Below are positions 53,124 to 62,605 of a stretch of DNA of 64,000 nt, piece by piece. Source of the stretch: Bacteroidales bacterium (GTDB lineage Bacteria > Bacteroidota > Bacteroidia > Bacteroidales > UBA932); the NCBI GenBank assembly GCA_020026275.1, contig JAHHQQ010000003.1:62001-126000 (forward strand). The letters are read 5' to 3'. A program made the position numbers and the translations under genes. Below the pieces are notes generated by a model, which made no database searches, was not told the origin of the DNA, and saw nothing but the letters and a program-made list of their open reading frames with translations. Within the stretch, counting starts at the first letter, position 1; each line of letters starts with the position of its first letter.

Positions 53124-54509
53124 TCAGTTCCAACCTCCACCCAGAGCCTTGTACAATTTAATGATGGCAAGATACTCGTCTCTCAACGCATTGCTATAGT
53201 CTATTTCAGCATTCAAGAAACTACGTTGCGCATCTAGAATATCAATATAGTTGATGACACCATTCTTCAACTGGAAACGGGTCAATTCAACATACTTTTC
53301 AGAAGCATTTTTCAAATTCTCCATAAGGACAACCTTCTTGCACGAAGTCTGATAAGACACAATGGCATCATTCACCTCCTTGAAAGCTTCCAGAACCATC
53401 TTCTCATATTTATGCTTCTGCTGCTCATAAACATGAACAGAGGCCTCATATTTAGCTTTATACTTACCAAAATGGAAGATTGGCGAAGTCACTTCGCCCA
53501 GAACATAGGTCCATGGAGACCGAAAGAAATCCTCAATCCCATTATTCTCCAATCCCCCTTGAAGATTGATACGAAAACTTGGAAAACGATTCGCCCACGC
53601 AACCCCCACTTCAGCAGCGGCCGCACGCAAATCTTGTTCGGCCGCACGCAAATCTGGTCTGCGGCTGACCAGTTCAGAAGGAATGCCAATCTGGTCAGTC
53701 ATAGGGAAACACAATCTCTCACTTGTCTGGGTCCGCACAATCTCGGAGGGATATTCTCCAGCAAGAAGCGAAATTTCACTTTCCTTCATCTGAATCTTTT
53801 TCTCCAATTCTGGAACCAATGAAGCAGTACGGGCATACTCCACCTGAGCCTGCTGATAAGGGATTTCGGTGGTCAATCCTCCTTCGAAACGCAGCTTTGC
53901 TTTATTTACACTCTCTTCCCTTGTCTGGAGTGTCCTTTTCACGATATCCAGTTCATTGTCCAAAGCAATCAGTTCAAAATAGGCAGTAGAAACAGAGGCA
54001 ATCAAAGTCATTTGAACAGCACGTTGGGCCTCCACCGATGAAAGATATTTCGCCATAGCGGATTTGTTGCTCTGACGGATTCTGCCGAAGAAATCCATTT
54101 CCCAGGAAAGAGAAGCCTTCAGACCTGGTTCCACCTTGATATTCTTCTCTCCTGCAGCATTCTGGTTGAGTTTGTGCGTAATGTAGCCCCGTCCATCCAA
54201 AGTCGGGAACCAACCGGACTTGGCCACACGATGCAGTTCCTCCAGCTCCTTGACACGGTCTGAAGCAATCATCATGTCTTTGTTGTGTTCCAAAGTTTTC
54301 TGGACAAGTCCCGTCAGCAATGTATCCTGAATCAATTCTGTCCATTTGAGATCAGCGACACAAAGTGAATCCGCTGTCTTTCCAGCTATCACTGATTCTG
54401 GAAGATTTAGTTCTGGTGACATGCATCTTTTGGGTGCAGCACAACTCCCTGCCAGCAGAAAAACTGCCAGCAGCGCCGCGATTTTATATTGAATCATCAA
54501 GATTTTCAT
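53124..54509 (-). CDS. RND efflux outer-membrane lipoprotein (NodT/OprM family)
   Basis: A 461-residue outer-membrane channel of the NodT/OprM/CusC family. It has a lipoprotein signal (AVFLLAGSC, Cys23, then AAPKRCMSP), the usual DLKWTELIQDTLLTGLVQKT entry, two coiled-coil repeats and the family motif VSRRPDLRAAEQDLRAAAAE (about 293-312), followed by VGVAWANRFPSFRI. It carries a second repeat (KFELTRFQLKNGVI-like segment VELTRFQLKNGVINYIDILD near 415). The start overlaps the RND pump stop by 4 nt (ATGA), so the three genes are translationally linked. A 17-bp direct repeat (53618-53634 and 53639-53655) lies inside the motif and is explained by the repeated DLRAA residues. It is the exit duct of the tripartite pump. 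Confidence 0.93.
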   Translation of the reverse strand: MKILMIQYKIAALLAVFLLAGSCAAPKRCMSPELNLPESVIAGKTADSLCVADLKWTELIQDTLLTGLVQKTLEHNKDMMIASDRVKELEELHRVAKSGWFPTLDGRGYITHKLNQNAAGEKNIKVEPGLKASLSWEMDFFGRIRQSNKSAMAKYLSSVEAQRAVQMTLIASVSTAYFELIALDNELDIVKRTLQTREESVNKAKLRFEGGLTTEIPYQQAQVEYARTASLVPELEKKIQMKESEISLLAGEYPSEIVRTQTSERLCFPMTDQIGIPSELVSRRPDLRAAEQDLRAAAAEVGVAWANRFPSFRINLQGGLENNGIEDFFRSPWTYVLGEVTSPIFHFGKYKAKYEASVHVYEQQKHKYEKMVLEAFKEVNDAIVSYQTSCKKVVLMENLKNASEKYVELTRFQLKNGVINYIDILDAQRSFLNAEIDYSNALRDEYLAIIKLYKALGGGWN

Positions 54510-57500
54510 TTGCTTTTCCTCCTTTTCATTTTTTCCTTGAACTTGTACACCTGAACAAAGAAGAATGGTACACAGACAATTCCGAAAGTAATGGCCACTA
54601 TCATTCCGAAGAAGACACCGACTCCGATACCATGACGGCTGGCAGAACCAGGCCCTGAAGCAAGCACCAGAGGAAGCATACCCAGAACAAAGGTAAGAGA
54701 CGTCATCACAATTGGACGGAAACGCAAGATGGCCGCATTACGGGCAGCTTCCACGACATCCTTGCCAGCCTCCACCTGCTCTTTGGCAAACTCCACAATC
54801 AAGATTGCATTCTTGGCCGCCAATCCAATCAACATGACCAGACCAATCTGGAAATAGACATTGTTTTCCAATCTGAAAAGCCAGATTGCAAGGAATGCCC
54901 CCACGCAAGCAATAGGAAGAGAGAGCAAAACCGAAATCGGAATGCTCCAACTCTCGTATTGCGCCGCCAAGAAAAGGAAGACAAAAAGAAATGCAAGCAA
55001 CATCACAAAACCTACCTGACCACTCTGACGTTTCTCCTGATAAGACATGCCGCTCCATTCAATGCCAATGTCCTCCGGCAGTTTTTCACGTGCAATTTTT
55101 TCCAGAACAGCCATCACCTGACCGGAACTGTATCCCTGTGCCGCCTCACCGGTAATAGTTGCGGCATTGTACATATTGAACCTCTTGATGGTTCCCGGCC
55201 CCATCGTATAGTTGGTCTTGCCGATGGAAGTGATCGGAATCATCTTCCCTTCATTTCCTCTCACGAAATATAGATTGAGGTTGTCCCGGCTCATACGATA
55301 TGGGGCATCTGCCTGAATGTATACCTTGTACACACGGTTGAAGAGGTTGAAATCATTGACATAAACCGAACCGGTAAATGCTTTCATAGTCGTGAACACA
55401 TCTGAAACAGAAACGCCCATCAGCTTTGCCATATCCCTGTCCACATCCAGATAGAGCTGGGGGATATCACTCTGCATGCTGGAAGAAACTCTGGACAACT
55501 CCTTGCATTGCTGCGCATAGAAAAGCAAAGTGTCAGCCGCCTGCTGCAAATCTGCATAAGTCATGTTGCCTTTCGCTTCCAATACCATCTCAAATCCACC
55601 GGAGCTACCCATTCCTGGAATCACAGGAGGAGAACTGATGAACACCTTGCTTTCCGGATACTTTTCCAGTTCCCTTCTGACCTGGTCCATGAATTCAGGA
55701 AGATTCTGGTTCTGACGTTCTTCCCAAGATTTCATGATGACCGTCAGCTGGCTACGAGACTGGTTCGTTCCGACACGAGGACTGGAACCCTTGACATCAA
55801 GAACATGCGCCACATCAGGCTGAGCCATCAGATAGGCCATGGCACGGTTTGTCACTTCCCTGGTACGCTCCAATGTCGCTCCTTCCGGCAGTTCCAGCTC
55901 CACCGTGAAATATCCCTGGTCTTCCTGAGGAATGAAACTTTGAGGGACAAAACGGCTCATTGCCCACACCAGGACAATAGCGATTCCGAAACTGGCGAAG
56001 ATACGTTTAGGATACTTCAAGGAACGGCCGATCATCTTTTCATAGAAGATTGCGCCCTTGTCCAACCAACGGTTGATGGTACGGAAAACAATGTTCTTCT
56101 TCTCCTCCTCGCCTTCCACAGCAGGTTTGAGGAAGATAGAACACATGACCGGACTCAAAGTCAGCGCCACAATCGTGGAAATGATGACAGACACGGTAAT
56201 GGTGATGGAGAACTGGCGGAACAGAATTCCGGACATGCCGGAAAGGAAGCTGACCGGAACAAACACGGCACAAAGCACCAGAGACATGGCCACCAGAGCG
56301 CCACCAATCTCCTTCATCGCCTTCTTGGTCGCAGCCCGAGGCGAAAGCTTCTCCTTGTTCATGATACGGTCCACGTTCTCCACCACCACTATGGCATCAT
56401 CGACCACCGTTCCAATCGCAAGCACCAGACCCAGCAGAGTCATCGTATTCAACGTAAAGCCGAAAGCCAGCATGACACCGAATGTACCGATCAGCGAAAT
56501 CGGCACCGCAATGGCCGGAATCAAAGTAGCCCTCCAGCTCTGCAAAGAAAGGAACACGACCAGAATCACCAGAATCAACGCCTCAAAGAGAGTCTTGTAC
56601 ACCTCCTTGATGGACTGGCTGATATAAGTCGTCATGTCGAACGGAATATCATAGCTGATACCCTCCGGGAAATTCTTGCTGATTTCCTCCATCGCCTCGC
56701 GGATATCCTTGGACACTTCCATCGCATTGACACCCGGCAACATTCTGATTTCCATCACAGCGGCATTCTCCCCATCGATACCACTCTCGGTATTGTAGGA
56801 AGAGGCCTCCAATGCGACCGTCGCCACATCCCTCAGACGAAGGATGGAACCGTCAGGATTGGCCTTGATGACAATGTCCTCAAACTCTTCCGCACGGGAA
56901 AGACGTCCTTTCGCCGTAATCGGAATGGTGACATCCACCCCGGAAATAGGCTGCTGGCCCAAGACACCGGCGGCAGATTCACGGTTCTGTTCCTTCAAGG
57001 CGCTCTGGATATCCTGCACCGTCAGACCCAAAGCCGCCAGACGCTCCGGCTGCACCTTGATCTGCATCGCATAATAACGGCTGCCGATATTGAACACACG
57101 TCCCACACCTGGCACACGTTTGAGCATATCCAGAATATTCAGAGTAGCATAGTTGCTCAAATAAATCTCATCAAACTTCGGATCACTTGATTTCAAGGTA
57201 ATCGTCATCAGTTTGCTGGTCGCCTGCTTGTCAATGGAAATACCATTGGTGACGACTTCCGCCGGCAGACGGGATTCCGCCGCCTTCACCCTGTTCTGAA
57301 TCTCCACAGCGGCGATATCCGCATCTGTATTGATATCGAAAGTGATGGTAGCGGTAAAGGAGCCGGTATTGGTACTGCTGGATTCCATGTAAAGCATACC
57401 GGGAGTACCGTTAAGTTCCTGTTCAATTGGAGTGGCAACCGCCTGTGACACCGTTTCAGCGCCCGCTCCAGGATAAGAAGCGGAAACCTTGACCACCGGA

Positions 57501-57622
57501 GGGACAATCTGAGGGTACTGGTCAACAGGCAGCAGCACCATACCGATCATACCCACCAGCACGATTACAATGGAAACGACCGTAGAAAAGACGGGCCTAT
57601 CTATAAAAAAATCACTTTTCAT
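54506..57622 (-). CDS. RND multidrug efflux pump, inner-membrane subunit (HAE1, AcrB-like)
   Basis: A 1038-residue proton-driven RND pump with 12 membrane segments and two large periplasmic loops. The N-terminus MKSDFFIDRPVFSTVVSIVI and VDQYPQIVPPVVKVSASYPG are standard for the HAE1 group. The proton-relay aspartates lie in GTVVDDAIVVVENVDRIM (about 405-422). The length is normal. It should export hydrophobic drugs, bile salts or dyes from the periplasm and outer leaflet. Heavy-metal RND pumps look different at the N-terminus. It overlaps the adaptor gene by 11 nt and the channel gene by 4 nt. Confidence 0.95.
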   Translation of the reverse strand: MKSDFFIDRPVFSTVVSIVIVLVGMIGMVLLPVDQYPQIVPPVVKVSASYPGAGAETVSQAVATPIEQELNGTPGMLYMESSSTNTGSFTATITFDINTDADIAAVEIQNRVKAAESRLPAEVVTNGISIDKQATSKLMTITLKSSDPKFDEIYLSNYATLNILDMLKRVPGVGRVFNIGSRYYAMQIKVQPERLAALGLTVQDIQSALKEQNRESAAGVLGQQPISGVDVTIPITAKGRLSRAEEFEDIVIKANPDGSILRLRDVATVALEASSYNTESGIDGENAAVMEIRMLPGVNAMEVSKDIREAMEEISKNFPEGISYDIPFDMTTYISQSIKEVYKTLFEALILVILVVFLSLQSWRATLIPAIAVPISLIGTFGVMLAFGFTLNTMTLLGLVLAIGTVVDDAIVVVENVDRIMNKEKLSPRAATKKAMKEIGGALVAMSLVLCAVFVPVSFLSGMSGILFRQFSITITVSVIISTIVALTLSPVMCSIFLKPAVEGEEEKKNIVFRTINRWLDKGAIFYEKMIGRSLKYPKRIFASFGIAIVLVWAMSRFVPQSFIPQEDQGYFTVELELPEGATLERTREVTNRAMAYLMAQPDVAHVLDVKGSSPRVGTNQSRSQLTVIMKSWEERQNQNLPEFMDQVRRELEKYPESKVFISSPPVIPGMGSSGGFEMVLEAKGNMTYADLQQAADTLLFYAQQCKELSRVSSSMQSDIPQLYLDVDRDMAKLMGVSVSDVFTTMKAFTGSVYVNDFNLFNRVYKVYIQADAPYRMSRDNLNLYFVRGNEGKMIPITSIGKTNYTMGPGTIKRFNMYNAATITGEAAQGYSSGQVMAVLEKIAREKLPEDIGIEWSGMSYQEKRQSGQVGFVMLLAFLFVFLFLAAQYESWSIPISVLLSLPIACVGAFLAIWLFRLENNVYFQIGLVMLIGLAAKNAILIVEFAKEQVEAGKDVVEAARNAAILRFRPIVMTSLTFVLGMLPLVLASGPGSASRHGIGVGVFFGMIVAITFGIVCVPFFFVQVYKFKEKMKRRKSK

Positions 57623-58883
57623 CTGATTCTACTGATTTTGAGGTGGCTGAATCATCCTCCGCAGCCGGAGACTCTTCAGATTTGATGACAGGGTTCACGA
57701 TCATGCCATGAGTCAACTTGTGATACCCCTCTGTAACAATATATTCATCAGCGCCCAGACCTCTGTCCACAACCACGATGTTGCCGACCTCCGGTCCCAG
57801 TTCAATGAAACGCTTCTCCACTACATTGTCCTTTCTGACGACAAAGATATAAGCGCCGCCCTTCTCAATCACGACCGCCTTGCGAGGGACGATGATGGCA
57901 TTCTCATGCACATCCAGCAGCAACTTCACCTTGGTCAGCTGTCCAGGCAGGAGAATCTGGTCAGGATTGGCCATCTCGGCACGGACAGAGAAAGTTCCCG
58001 TATTCGGATCCACCTGAGGATCGGCGAAATCGACCAGACCCTTCATCGGATACTGGGAATTGTCGGCAAGGGTGATGGTCACATACGGATTCCAGTCACG
58101 GTCGTCCATCGCATGACCCAGCTGCACATTTCTCTCCTTGCTCTTGAGGTAATCCAGCGCCGTCATACTGAAATCGACACGAACCGTATCGCTCTTGACG
58201 ATAGTCGCCAACAAAGAAGCGCCGCTCGGGCCCACCAAAGTACCCATATCCACATGACGCTCACTGATATATCCGGAAATAGGAGAACGGACCGTCGTAT
58301 AACCCAACGCAATTTCAGCCTGAGTCAAATCGGCTTCACCCATGACCACCTCGGCCTTGGCACTCTCATAAGCGGCAGTCGCATTGTCCAGATCGAGACG
58401 GCTGGCGGCATTCTGCTCATACAGCGGCTTGATACGATCCAGATCACGCTTGGCCTTCAGCTCCAGCGCCTTGTTCTTGTTCAATTGAGCCTTGGCCTTC
58501 TCCACCTTGGCACGATAGACCTTCGGGTCTATGACGAAGAGAACATCCCCCTTCTTCACATAAGTACCTTCAGTAAACAGCATCTCCTCGAGATAACCTT
58601 CCACGCGGGCACGTACCTCAACATACTGCTGGGCTCGGATCTTACCGGCATACTCTCCATATATCTCGACATTCTGCGTCTTCACCTTTTCCGCCTCGAT
58701 CATCGGATAGACGGGCTTCGCCGGCTCAGGCCAGTTCCACCACACCACCAAAGCGACCAAAGCGAGGGCGATGACTGAAAGAAGGTACCAGAACCACTTC
58801 GGGACTCTGTTGACCTTTTTAATCTTGTTGACGACCTTCGACCCGGTCTCAACAAATTTTTCTGAGGGAATGTTAATCTGCAT
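57612..58883 (-). CDS. RND efflux periplasmic adaptor (membrane fusion protein)
   Basis: A 423-residue adaptor that links the RND pump with the outer-membrane channel. The start is ATG 58883 (MQINIPSEKFVETGSKVVNK), since the frame upstream has no signal logic. Instead of a lipoprotein signal it has one membrane segment (about 33-50, WFWYLLSVIALALVALVVWW). It is followed by the lipoyl half (YVEVRARVEGYLEEMLFTEG), a coiled hairpin (about 125-185), the second lipoyl half (TTVRSPISGYISERHVDMGT) and beta-barrel and membrane-proximal domains. The C-terminal tail is acidic (SEESPAAEDDSATSKS). The first gene of the operon, it has a candidate -7 box about 240 nt upstream, leaving a long leader. Confidence 0.93.
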   Translation of the reverse strand: MQINIPSEKFVETGSKVVNKIKKVNRVPKWFWYLLSVIALALVALVVWWNWPEPAKPVYPMIEAEKVKTQNVEIYGEYAGKIRAQQYVEVRARVEGYLEEMLFTEGTYVKKGDVLFVIDPKVYRAKVEKAKAQLNKNKALELKAKRDLDRIKPLYEQNAASRLDLDNATAAYESAKAEVVMGEADLTQAEIALGYTTVRSPISGYISERHVDMGTLVGPSGASLLATIVKSDTVRVDFSMTALDYLKSKERNVQLGHAMDDRDWNPYVTITLADNSQYPMKGLVDFADPQVDPNTGTFSVRAEMANPDQILLPGQLTKVKLLLDVHENAIIVPRKAVVIEKGGAYIFVVRKDNVVEKRFIELGPEVGNIVVVDRGLGADEYIVTEGYHKLTHGMIVNPVIKSEESPAAEDDSATSKSVESDEK

Positions 58884-59120
58884 ACTCCATAATTCATTAA
58901 GTTTTCCAAAAACAGGAATGGTTGGAATCTCTCCAGTTCTTTCACTTGAAAATAATTGGAACTGCCTTATTATCAAGAAACATGCCATATCGCAAGTTGT
59001 TATATAACTCATTACATAACAACAACTTAAAATATTTTACATATGTCCTATAAAAGAACCACACTACTATTTTCTCTCTAAAAACAGAAAGGACGAGATA
59101 CACCTGTTCGAATGACTTTG

Positions 59121-59128
59121 CAAATATA
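59121..59128 (-). promoter_or_regulatory. Candidate -7 promoter element for the RND operon
   Basis: The minus strand reads TATATTTG, a full match to TAnnTTTG, about 240 nt upstream of the adaptor start codon. A -33 box is not evident. If used, it leaves a long untranslated leader. Confidence 0.4.
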
Positions 59129-59305
59129 ATCAACTTTTCAACACTTCGTTCCATAAAAACGCCTAAACTCTGAATACAGAATGACTTGACAAGAACATAT
59201 CGCTATCTTAGATATTTCCCTCATGCACACATTGACAGAATCCGAGCCGGCAGATATTAAAATTTCAAAATAACAAAAGCCGACATTGCAAACAGTTTTA
59301 TTATA

Positions 59306-59338
59306 TTGATATATAAATATAAATAATTTATATATTTG
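59306..59338 (+). promoter_or_regulatory. Candidate promoter of the second susC gene with overlapping inverted repeat
   Basis: TATATTTG at 59331-59338 matches the -7 consensus. TTG at 59306-59308 is a -33 candidate with a 22-nt spacer. A perfect 10-bp inverted repeat (59309-59318 with 59326-59335, 7 nt between) fills the spacer and overlaps the -7 box. The leader would be about 50 nt. Confidence 0.5.
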
Positions 59339-59395
59339 TAAAGAGCATCAGCCCCATTTGACACTACACACAAACACTAATAATCTATAGAAATC

Positions 59396-62300
59396 ATGAA
59401 CATCGCATTAAACAAATCAAGTTCCAGCTTTTGCGGGAAAGTCTTGATTATGGCACTTGTGATGCTGCTTTCAGGAGCATTTGCAGCATCTGCCCAAAAC
59501 TGGATAAACGGAAAGGTTACAGATGAAAAAGGAGAACCTCTTCCAGGAGTGGCTGTAATTGAGCAAGGCACCAACAATGTTGCAACTACTGATGTTGACG
59601 GAAATTACTCCATCAATATCAAAGAGGGTGATTCAATTGAATATATTTTCATGGGGATGAAGAGTGTAACCATGAAATGGGATGGGAAAAAAACAACATT
59701 GAACATCGTCATGAAAAACGACGTCAACCTTATCGAAGGAACTGTTGTGGTCGGCTACGGTATCCAGAAAAAATCATCATTGACCAGTGCCGTTTCTGCA
59801 ATAAAAGGAAGTGAACTTCTTAAAGCGCCATCCACCAACGTATCGCAACTGTTAGCCGGAAAACTCCCAGGACTTTCATCTGTGCAAGAATCCGGCGAAC
59901 CTGGACTCGATCAAGCATCTTTAAGAATTAGAGGATCTGTCAATTCAGTTGCTTATATAGTGGATGGATTTCCTGTATCCAGCATCAACGACATTGACCC
60001 CAACGACATAGAAAGCATCTCTGTTCTGAAAGACGGAGCATCAGCAGCTGTATACGGAATGAGGGCATCTGGAGGTGTCATCATCGTGACCACCAAGCGT
60101 GGAGAAACAGGTGAAGCAAAAATCACATACAACGCAACCTTCGGAGCATCAATCAATGCAAACTATCCCAAATTCATGGATGGACCGGAGTTCGCCTACT
60201 ATTATAATGTCGCGGACATGATGGACAAACTGGCCAGCGGTGCCATTTCCAGCGAAAGTGACTATGTTCCATATTTCACAAAAAAGCAAGTTGACATGAT
60301 GCTCAATGGCGATCCGGCAGATGGTTGGGACAATGTCAACTATATTGATGAAGTTTTCGGAACCGGTTTCACACAAAAGCATAACATTACAGTACAGGGA
60401 GGAAATGAAAAGATAAGATATTTCTCGTCTTTCGGCTATTTGGGACAAGATGGAAACATCGACAACTACAAATACAACAGATATACCATCAGAACCAATA
60501 TGGGAACACGCATAGCGAAACATTTTGATTTCAACATAGGATTATCAGCCATGTTGTCCAAGCATCATGCCCCCGGCTTCGGCACTGGAGGTGGAGAAAT
60601 GGGATCAGGTCAAGGTTGGCTTTCAATCGCTAACCAGACGGTACAAATGCACCCATACCTGCCCAAGAAATACGAAGGACTTTATACTGCCGCTCTCAAG
60701 AAGAACACATCACTGCCACAAAGTCCACTGGCTGCAATCTATGAATCTGGCTACAGAAAAACAAGAAGTGCAGATATGACGATAAATGCATCTTTAACTT
60801 ACAATGCACCATTCCTGACAGGACTTGCTTTCAAATTGTCAGGCTCATATGAATACAGAGATACCTATAACAAGAATCTTAGTACACCTTATTATCTGAT
60901 GGCCTATCATGGCGGCACTTGGTCCAAGATGGCGGATCCAAGAGGCGCCGGCAGCGGAAACACCCTTGGAGAAGGGACGACTTATTCACAGAACCAGACA
61001 GGACAGGCAAGCATTTCATATACCAACAATTTCGGGAAACATCACCTTGATTTACTCGCCCTAGGAGAATTTCGGCAATATAAGGGAAACAATCTAGAAG
61101 CATATGCAAAAAAACTTCCTTTCGCCTCCCTGCCGGAACTTGGCAACGGTGTTCCTACAGACAAACCTATCGGAGGCTGGAGCGATGCGTCACGTTCCAT
61201 CGGATTTGTCTTTAGAGCAAAGTATGATTACCATGAAAAATACATCGCTGAATTTACTGGCAGATGTGATGGTTCATACAAATTCGCAGGTATGGCAAAG
61301 ACAAGATGGGGTTTCTTTCCATCTTTGTCAATCGGTTGGAGGTTGTCTCAGGAAGAATGGCTAAAACACTCTGAAATCGTTGACGACCTCAAAATCAGAG
61401 CTTCTGTCGGTTTGCTCGGAAATGACAATGCCAGTGCCTACACCTTTCTCAGCACATACAGCCAATGGAGAAATGATGTAATCTATGGCGATTATCAAAA
61501 AAGCACCGGCAACCATCCTGCCTATTATCCTTCAGGAATTCCAAACAAAGATCTGACTTGGGAAAAGACACTCTCCTGGAATGTTGGATTCGACATGAAT
61601 CTTTGGAACGAAAAGTTAGGGATGGAAATAGATGGCTTTTACAATTGGACCTACGATATGCTGACTGCACAAGGAACAAGTTTTCCTCCATCCATGGGTG
61701 GCTACTACCCCACCATCGTAAATAAGAATTCCATCGACACGAAAGGAATTGATATACTCGTTTCACACAGAAACCACTTCCTTGCAGGAAACAAGCCATT
61801 CTACTATGGAATCAACGCTAGCGTAACATACGCCAAGACAAGATGGCTGATCTTTCCCGATGAGCCAAACGCTCCAGAAATCTGGAAAATGGTTGGAAAA
61901 CCTGTCGGAACATTTTTGGCATGGCAAGCAGATGGTCTATATCGAACAGAAGAAGAAATTGACAATTCTGCATGGTACAATACACGCCCATGCGTAGGAG
62001 ACATCAGATATGTCGATTTGAATGGAGACGGAAAAATTGACGGATATGACAAAGGACGTGTCGGCAGACCCAATCGTCCGCAAATCACATATGGTCTCAA
62101 TTTGGATTTTGCATGGAACGGATTTGATTTCAACGCACAATTTGCAGGAGGCGCCTTATTCGATGTGTCATTGACCGGAACCTATTACAACGGATATGAT
62201 GACAATACCGTATGGACACAAACCTTCAAGGAAGGGGGGAACTCACCACTTTTCTTAGTTGAAAATGCCTATAGCATCTATAATCCAGAAGGGTCATTTC

Positions 62301-62593
62301 CCCGCCTTACGCTTGGTGCTACATCTCATGGAGGGGACAATGGACTAAGCAGCACATTCTGGCTCAAAGACGGAAAATACCTGAGACTCAAATCTGCACA
62401 ATTCGGCTATACTCTTCCGAAAAAGATAACCGAAAAAGCGAACATTGAAACCCTTAGATTCTTCGTAGAAGGACAAAACATATTTACCATTGACGGACTC
62501 CCTCAAGGAGTCGACCCGGAATCTCCAGGCGTAAACAATGGATACTATCCACAGCAATGTATGCTGATGGGAGGAATTACTCTAACTTTCTAA
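59396..62593 (+). CDS. SusC/RagA-type TonB-dependent transporter of a second glycan locus
   Basis: A 1065-residue SusC-family outer-membrane transporter. The signal peptide (MNIALNKSSSSFCGKVLIMA, cleavage near ASAQ) is followed by a carboxypeptidase-like domain (about 36-115: INGKVTDEKGEPLPGVAVIE), the plug (VVVGYGIQKKSSLTSAVSAI; LLAGKLPGLSSVQ; YIVDGFPVSSINDIDPNDIE; VYGMRASGGVIIVTTKRGE) and the barrel ending MLMGGITLTF. No STN domain is present. It is slightly longer than the starch SusC at 12742 and not its close copy. A SusD-like gene starts 12 nt downstream, so the pair forms a glycan importer. The glycan is not revealed within the window, since no hydrolase gene is included. Confidence 0.95.
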   Translation: MNIALNKSSSSFCGKVLIMALVMLLSGAFAASAQNWINGKVTDEKGEPLPGVAVIEQGTNNVATTDVDGNYSINIKEGDSIEYIFMGMKSVTMKWDGKKTTLNIVMKNDVNLIEGTVVVGYGIQKKSSLTSAVSAIKGSELLKAPSTNVSQLLAGKLPGLSSVQESGEPGLDQASLRIRGSVNSVAYIVDGFPVSSINDIDPNDIESISVLKDGASAAVYGMRASGGVIIVTTKRGETGEAKITYNATFGASINANYPKFMDGPEFAYYYNVADMMDKLASGAISSESDYVPYFTKKQVDMMLNGDPADGWDNVNYIDEVFGTGFTQKHNITVQGGNEKIRYFSSFGYLGQDGNIDNYKYNRYTIRTNMGTRIAKHFDFNIGLSAMLSKHHAPGFGTGGGEMGSGQGWLSIANQTVQMHPYLPKKYEGLYTAALKKNTSLPQSPLAAIYESGYRKTRSADMTINASLTYNAPFLTGLAFKLSGSYEYRDTYNKNLSTPYYLMAYHGGTWSKMADPRGAGSGNTLGEGTTYSQNQTGQASISYTNNFGKHHLDLLALGEFRQYKGNNLEAYAKKLPFASLPELGNGVPTDKPIGGWSDASRSIGFVFRAKYDYHEKYIAEFTGRCDGSYKFAGMAKTRWGFFPSLSIGWRLSQEEWLKHSEIVDDLKIRASVGLLGNDNASAYTFLSTYSQWRNDVIYGDYQKSTGNHPAYYPSGIPNKDLTWEKTLSWNVGFDMNLWNEKLGMEIDGFYNWTYDMLTAQGTSFPPSMGGYYPTIVNKNSIDTKGIDILVSHRNHFLAGNKPFYYGINASVTYAKTRWLIFPDEPNAPEIWKMVGKPVGTFLAWQADGLYRTEEEIDNSAWYNTRPCVGDIRYVDLNGDGKIDGYDKGRVGRPNRPQITYGLNLDFAWNGFDFNAQFAGGALFDVSLTGTYYNGYDDNTVWTQTFKEGGNSPLFLVENAYSIYNPEGSFPRLTLGATSHGGDNGLSSTFWLKDGKYLRLKSAQFGYTLPKKITEKANIETLRFFVEGQNIFTIDGLPQGVDPESPGVNNGYYPQQCMLMGGITLTF

Positions 62594-62605
62594 GTCTTGA
62601 ATATC

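Larger units (their letters stand above)
58884..59395. other. Long AT-rich divergent promoter region
   Basis: A 512-bp spacer between the RND operon (minus strand) and the second susC gene (plus strand). It holds a candidate -7 box for the RND operon (59121-59128) and a promoter with an overlapping inverted repeat for susC (59306-59338). A short minus-strand frame at 58942-59154 encodes a Lys/Phe-rich peptide without recognisable features, and I do not call it a gene. Confidence 0.55.

Noticed and set aside
53618..53655. 17-bp direct repeat with 21-bp period in the NodT-type gene
   Set aside because: It encodes the conserved RPDLRAAEQDLRAA region, and the number of residues equals that of the family, so it is not an insertion or mobile element. 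The 21-bp period is coincidental here.
55508..57190. A 560-codon frame antisense to the RND pump
   Set aside because: The pump is complete and in frame on the minus strand; the antisense product is Arg/His-rich without domains.
58942..59154. Small minus-strand frame of 70 codons upstream of the RND operon
   Set aside because: No family, no convincing start context, and it lies in an AT-rich promoter region.
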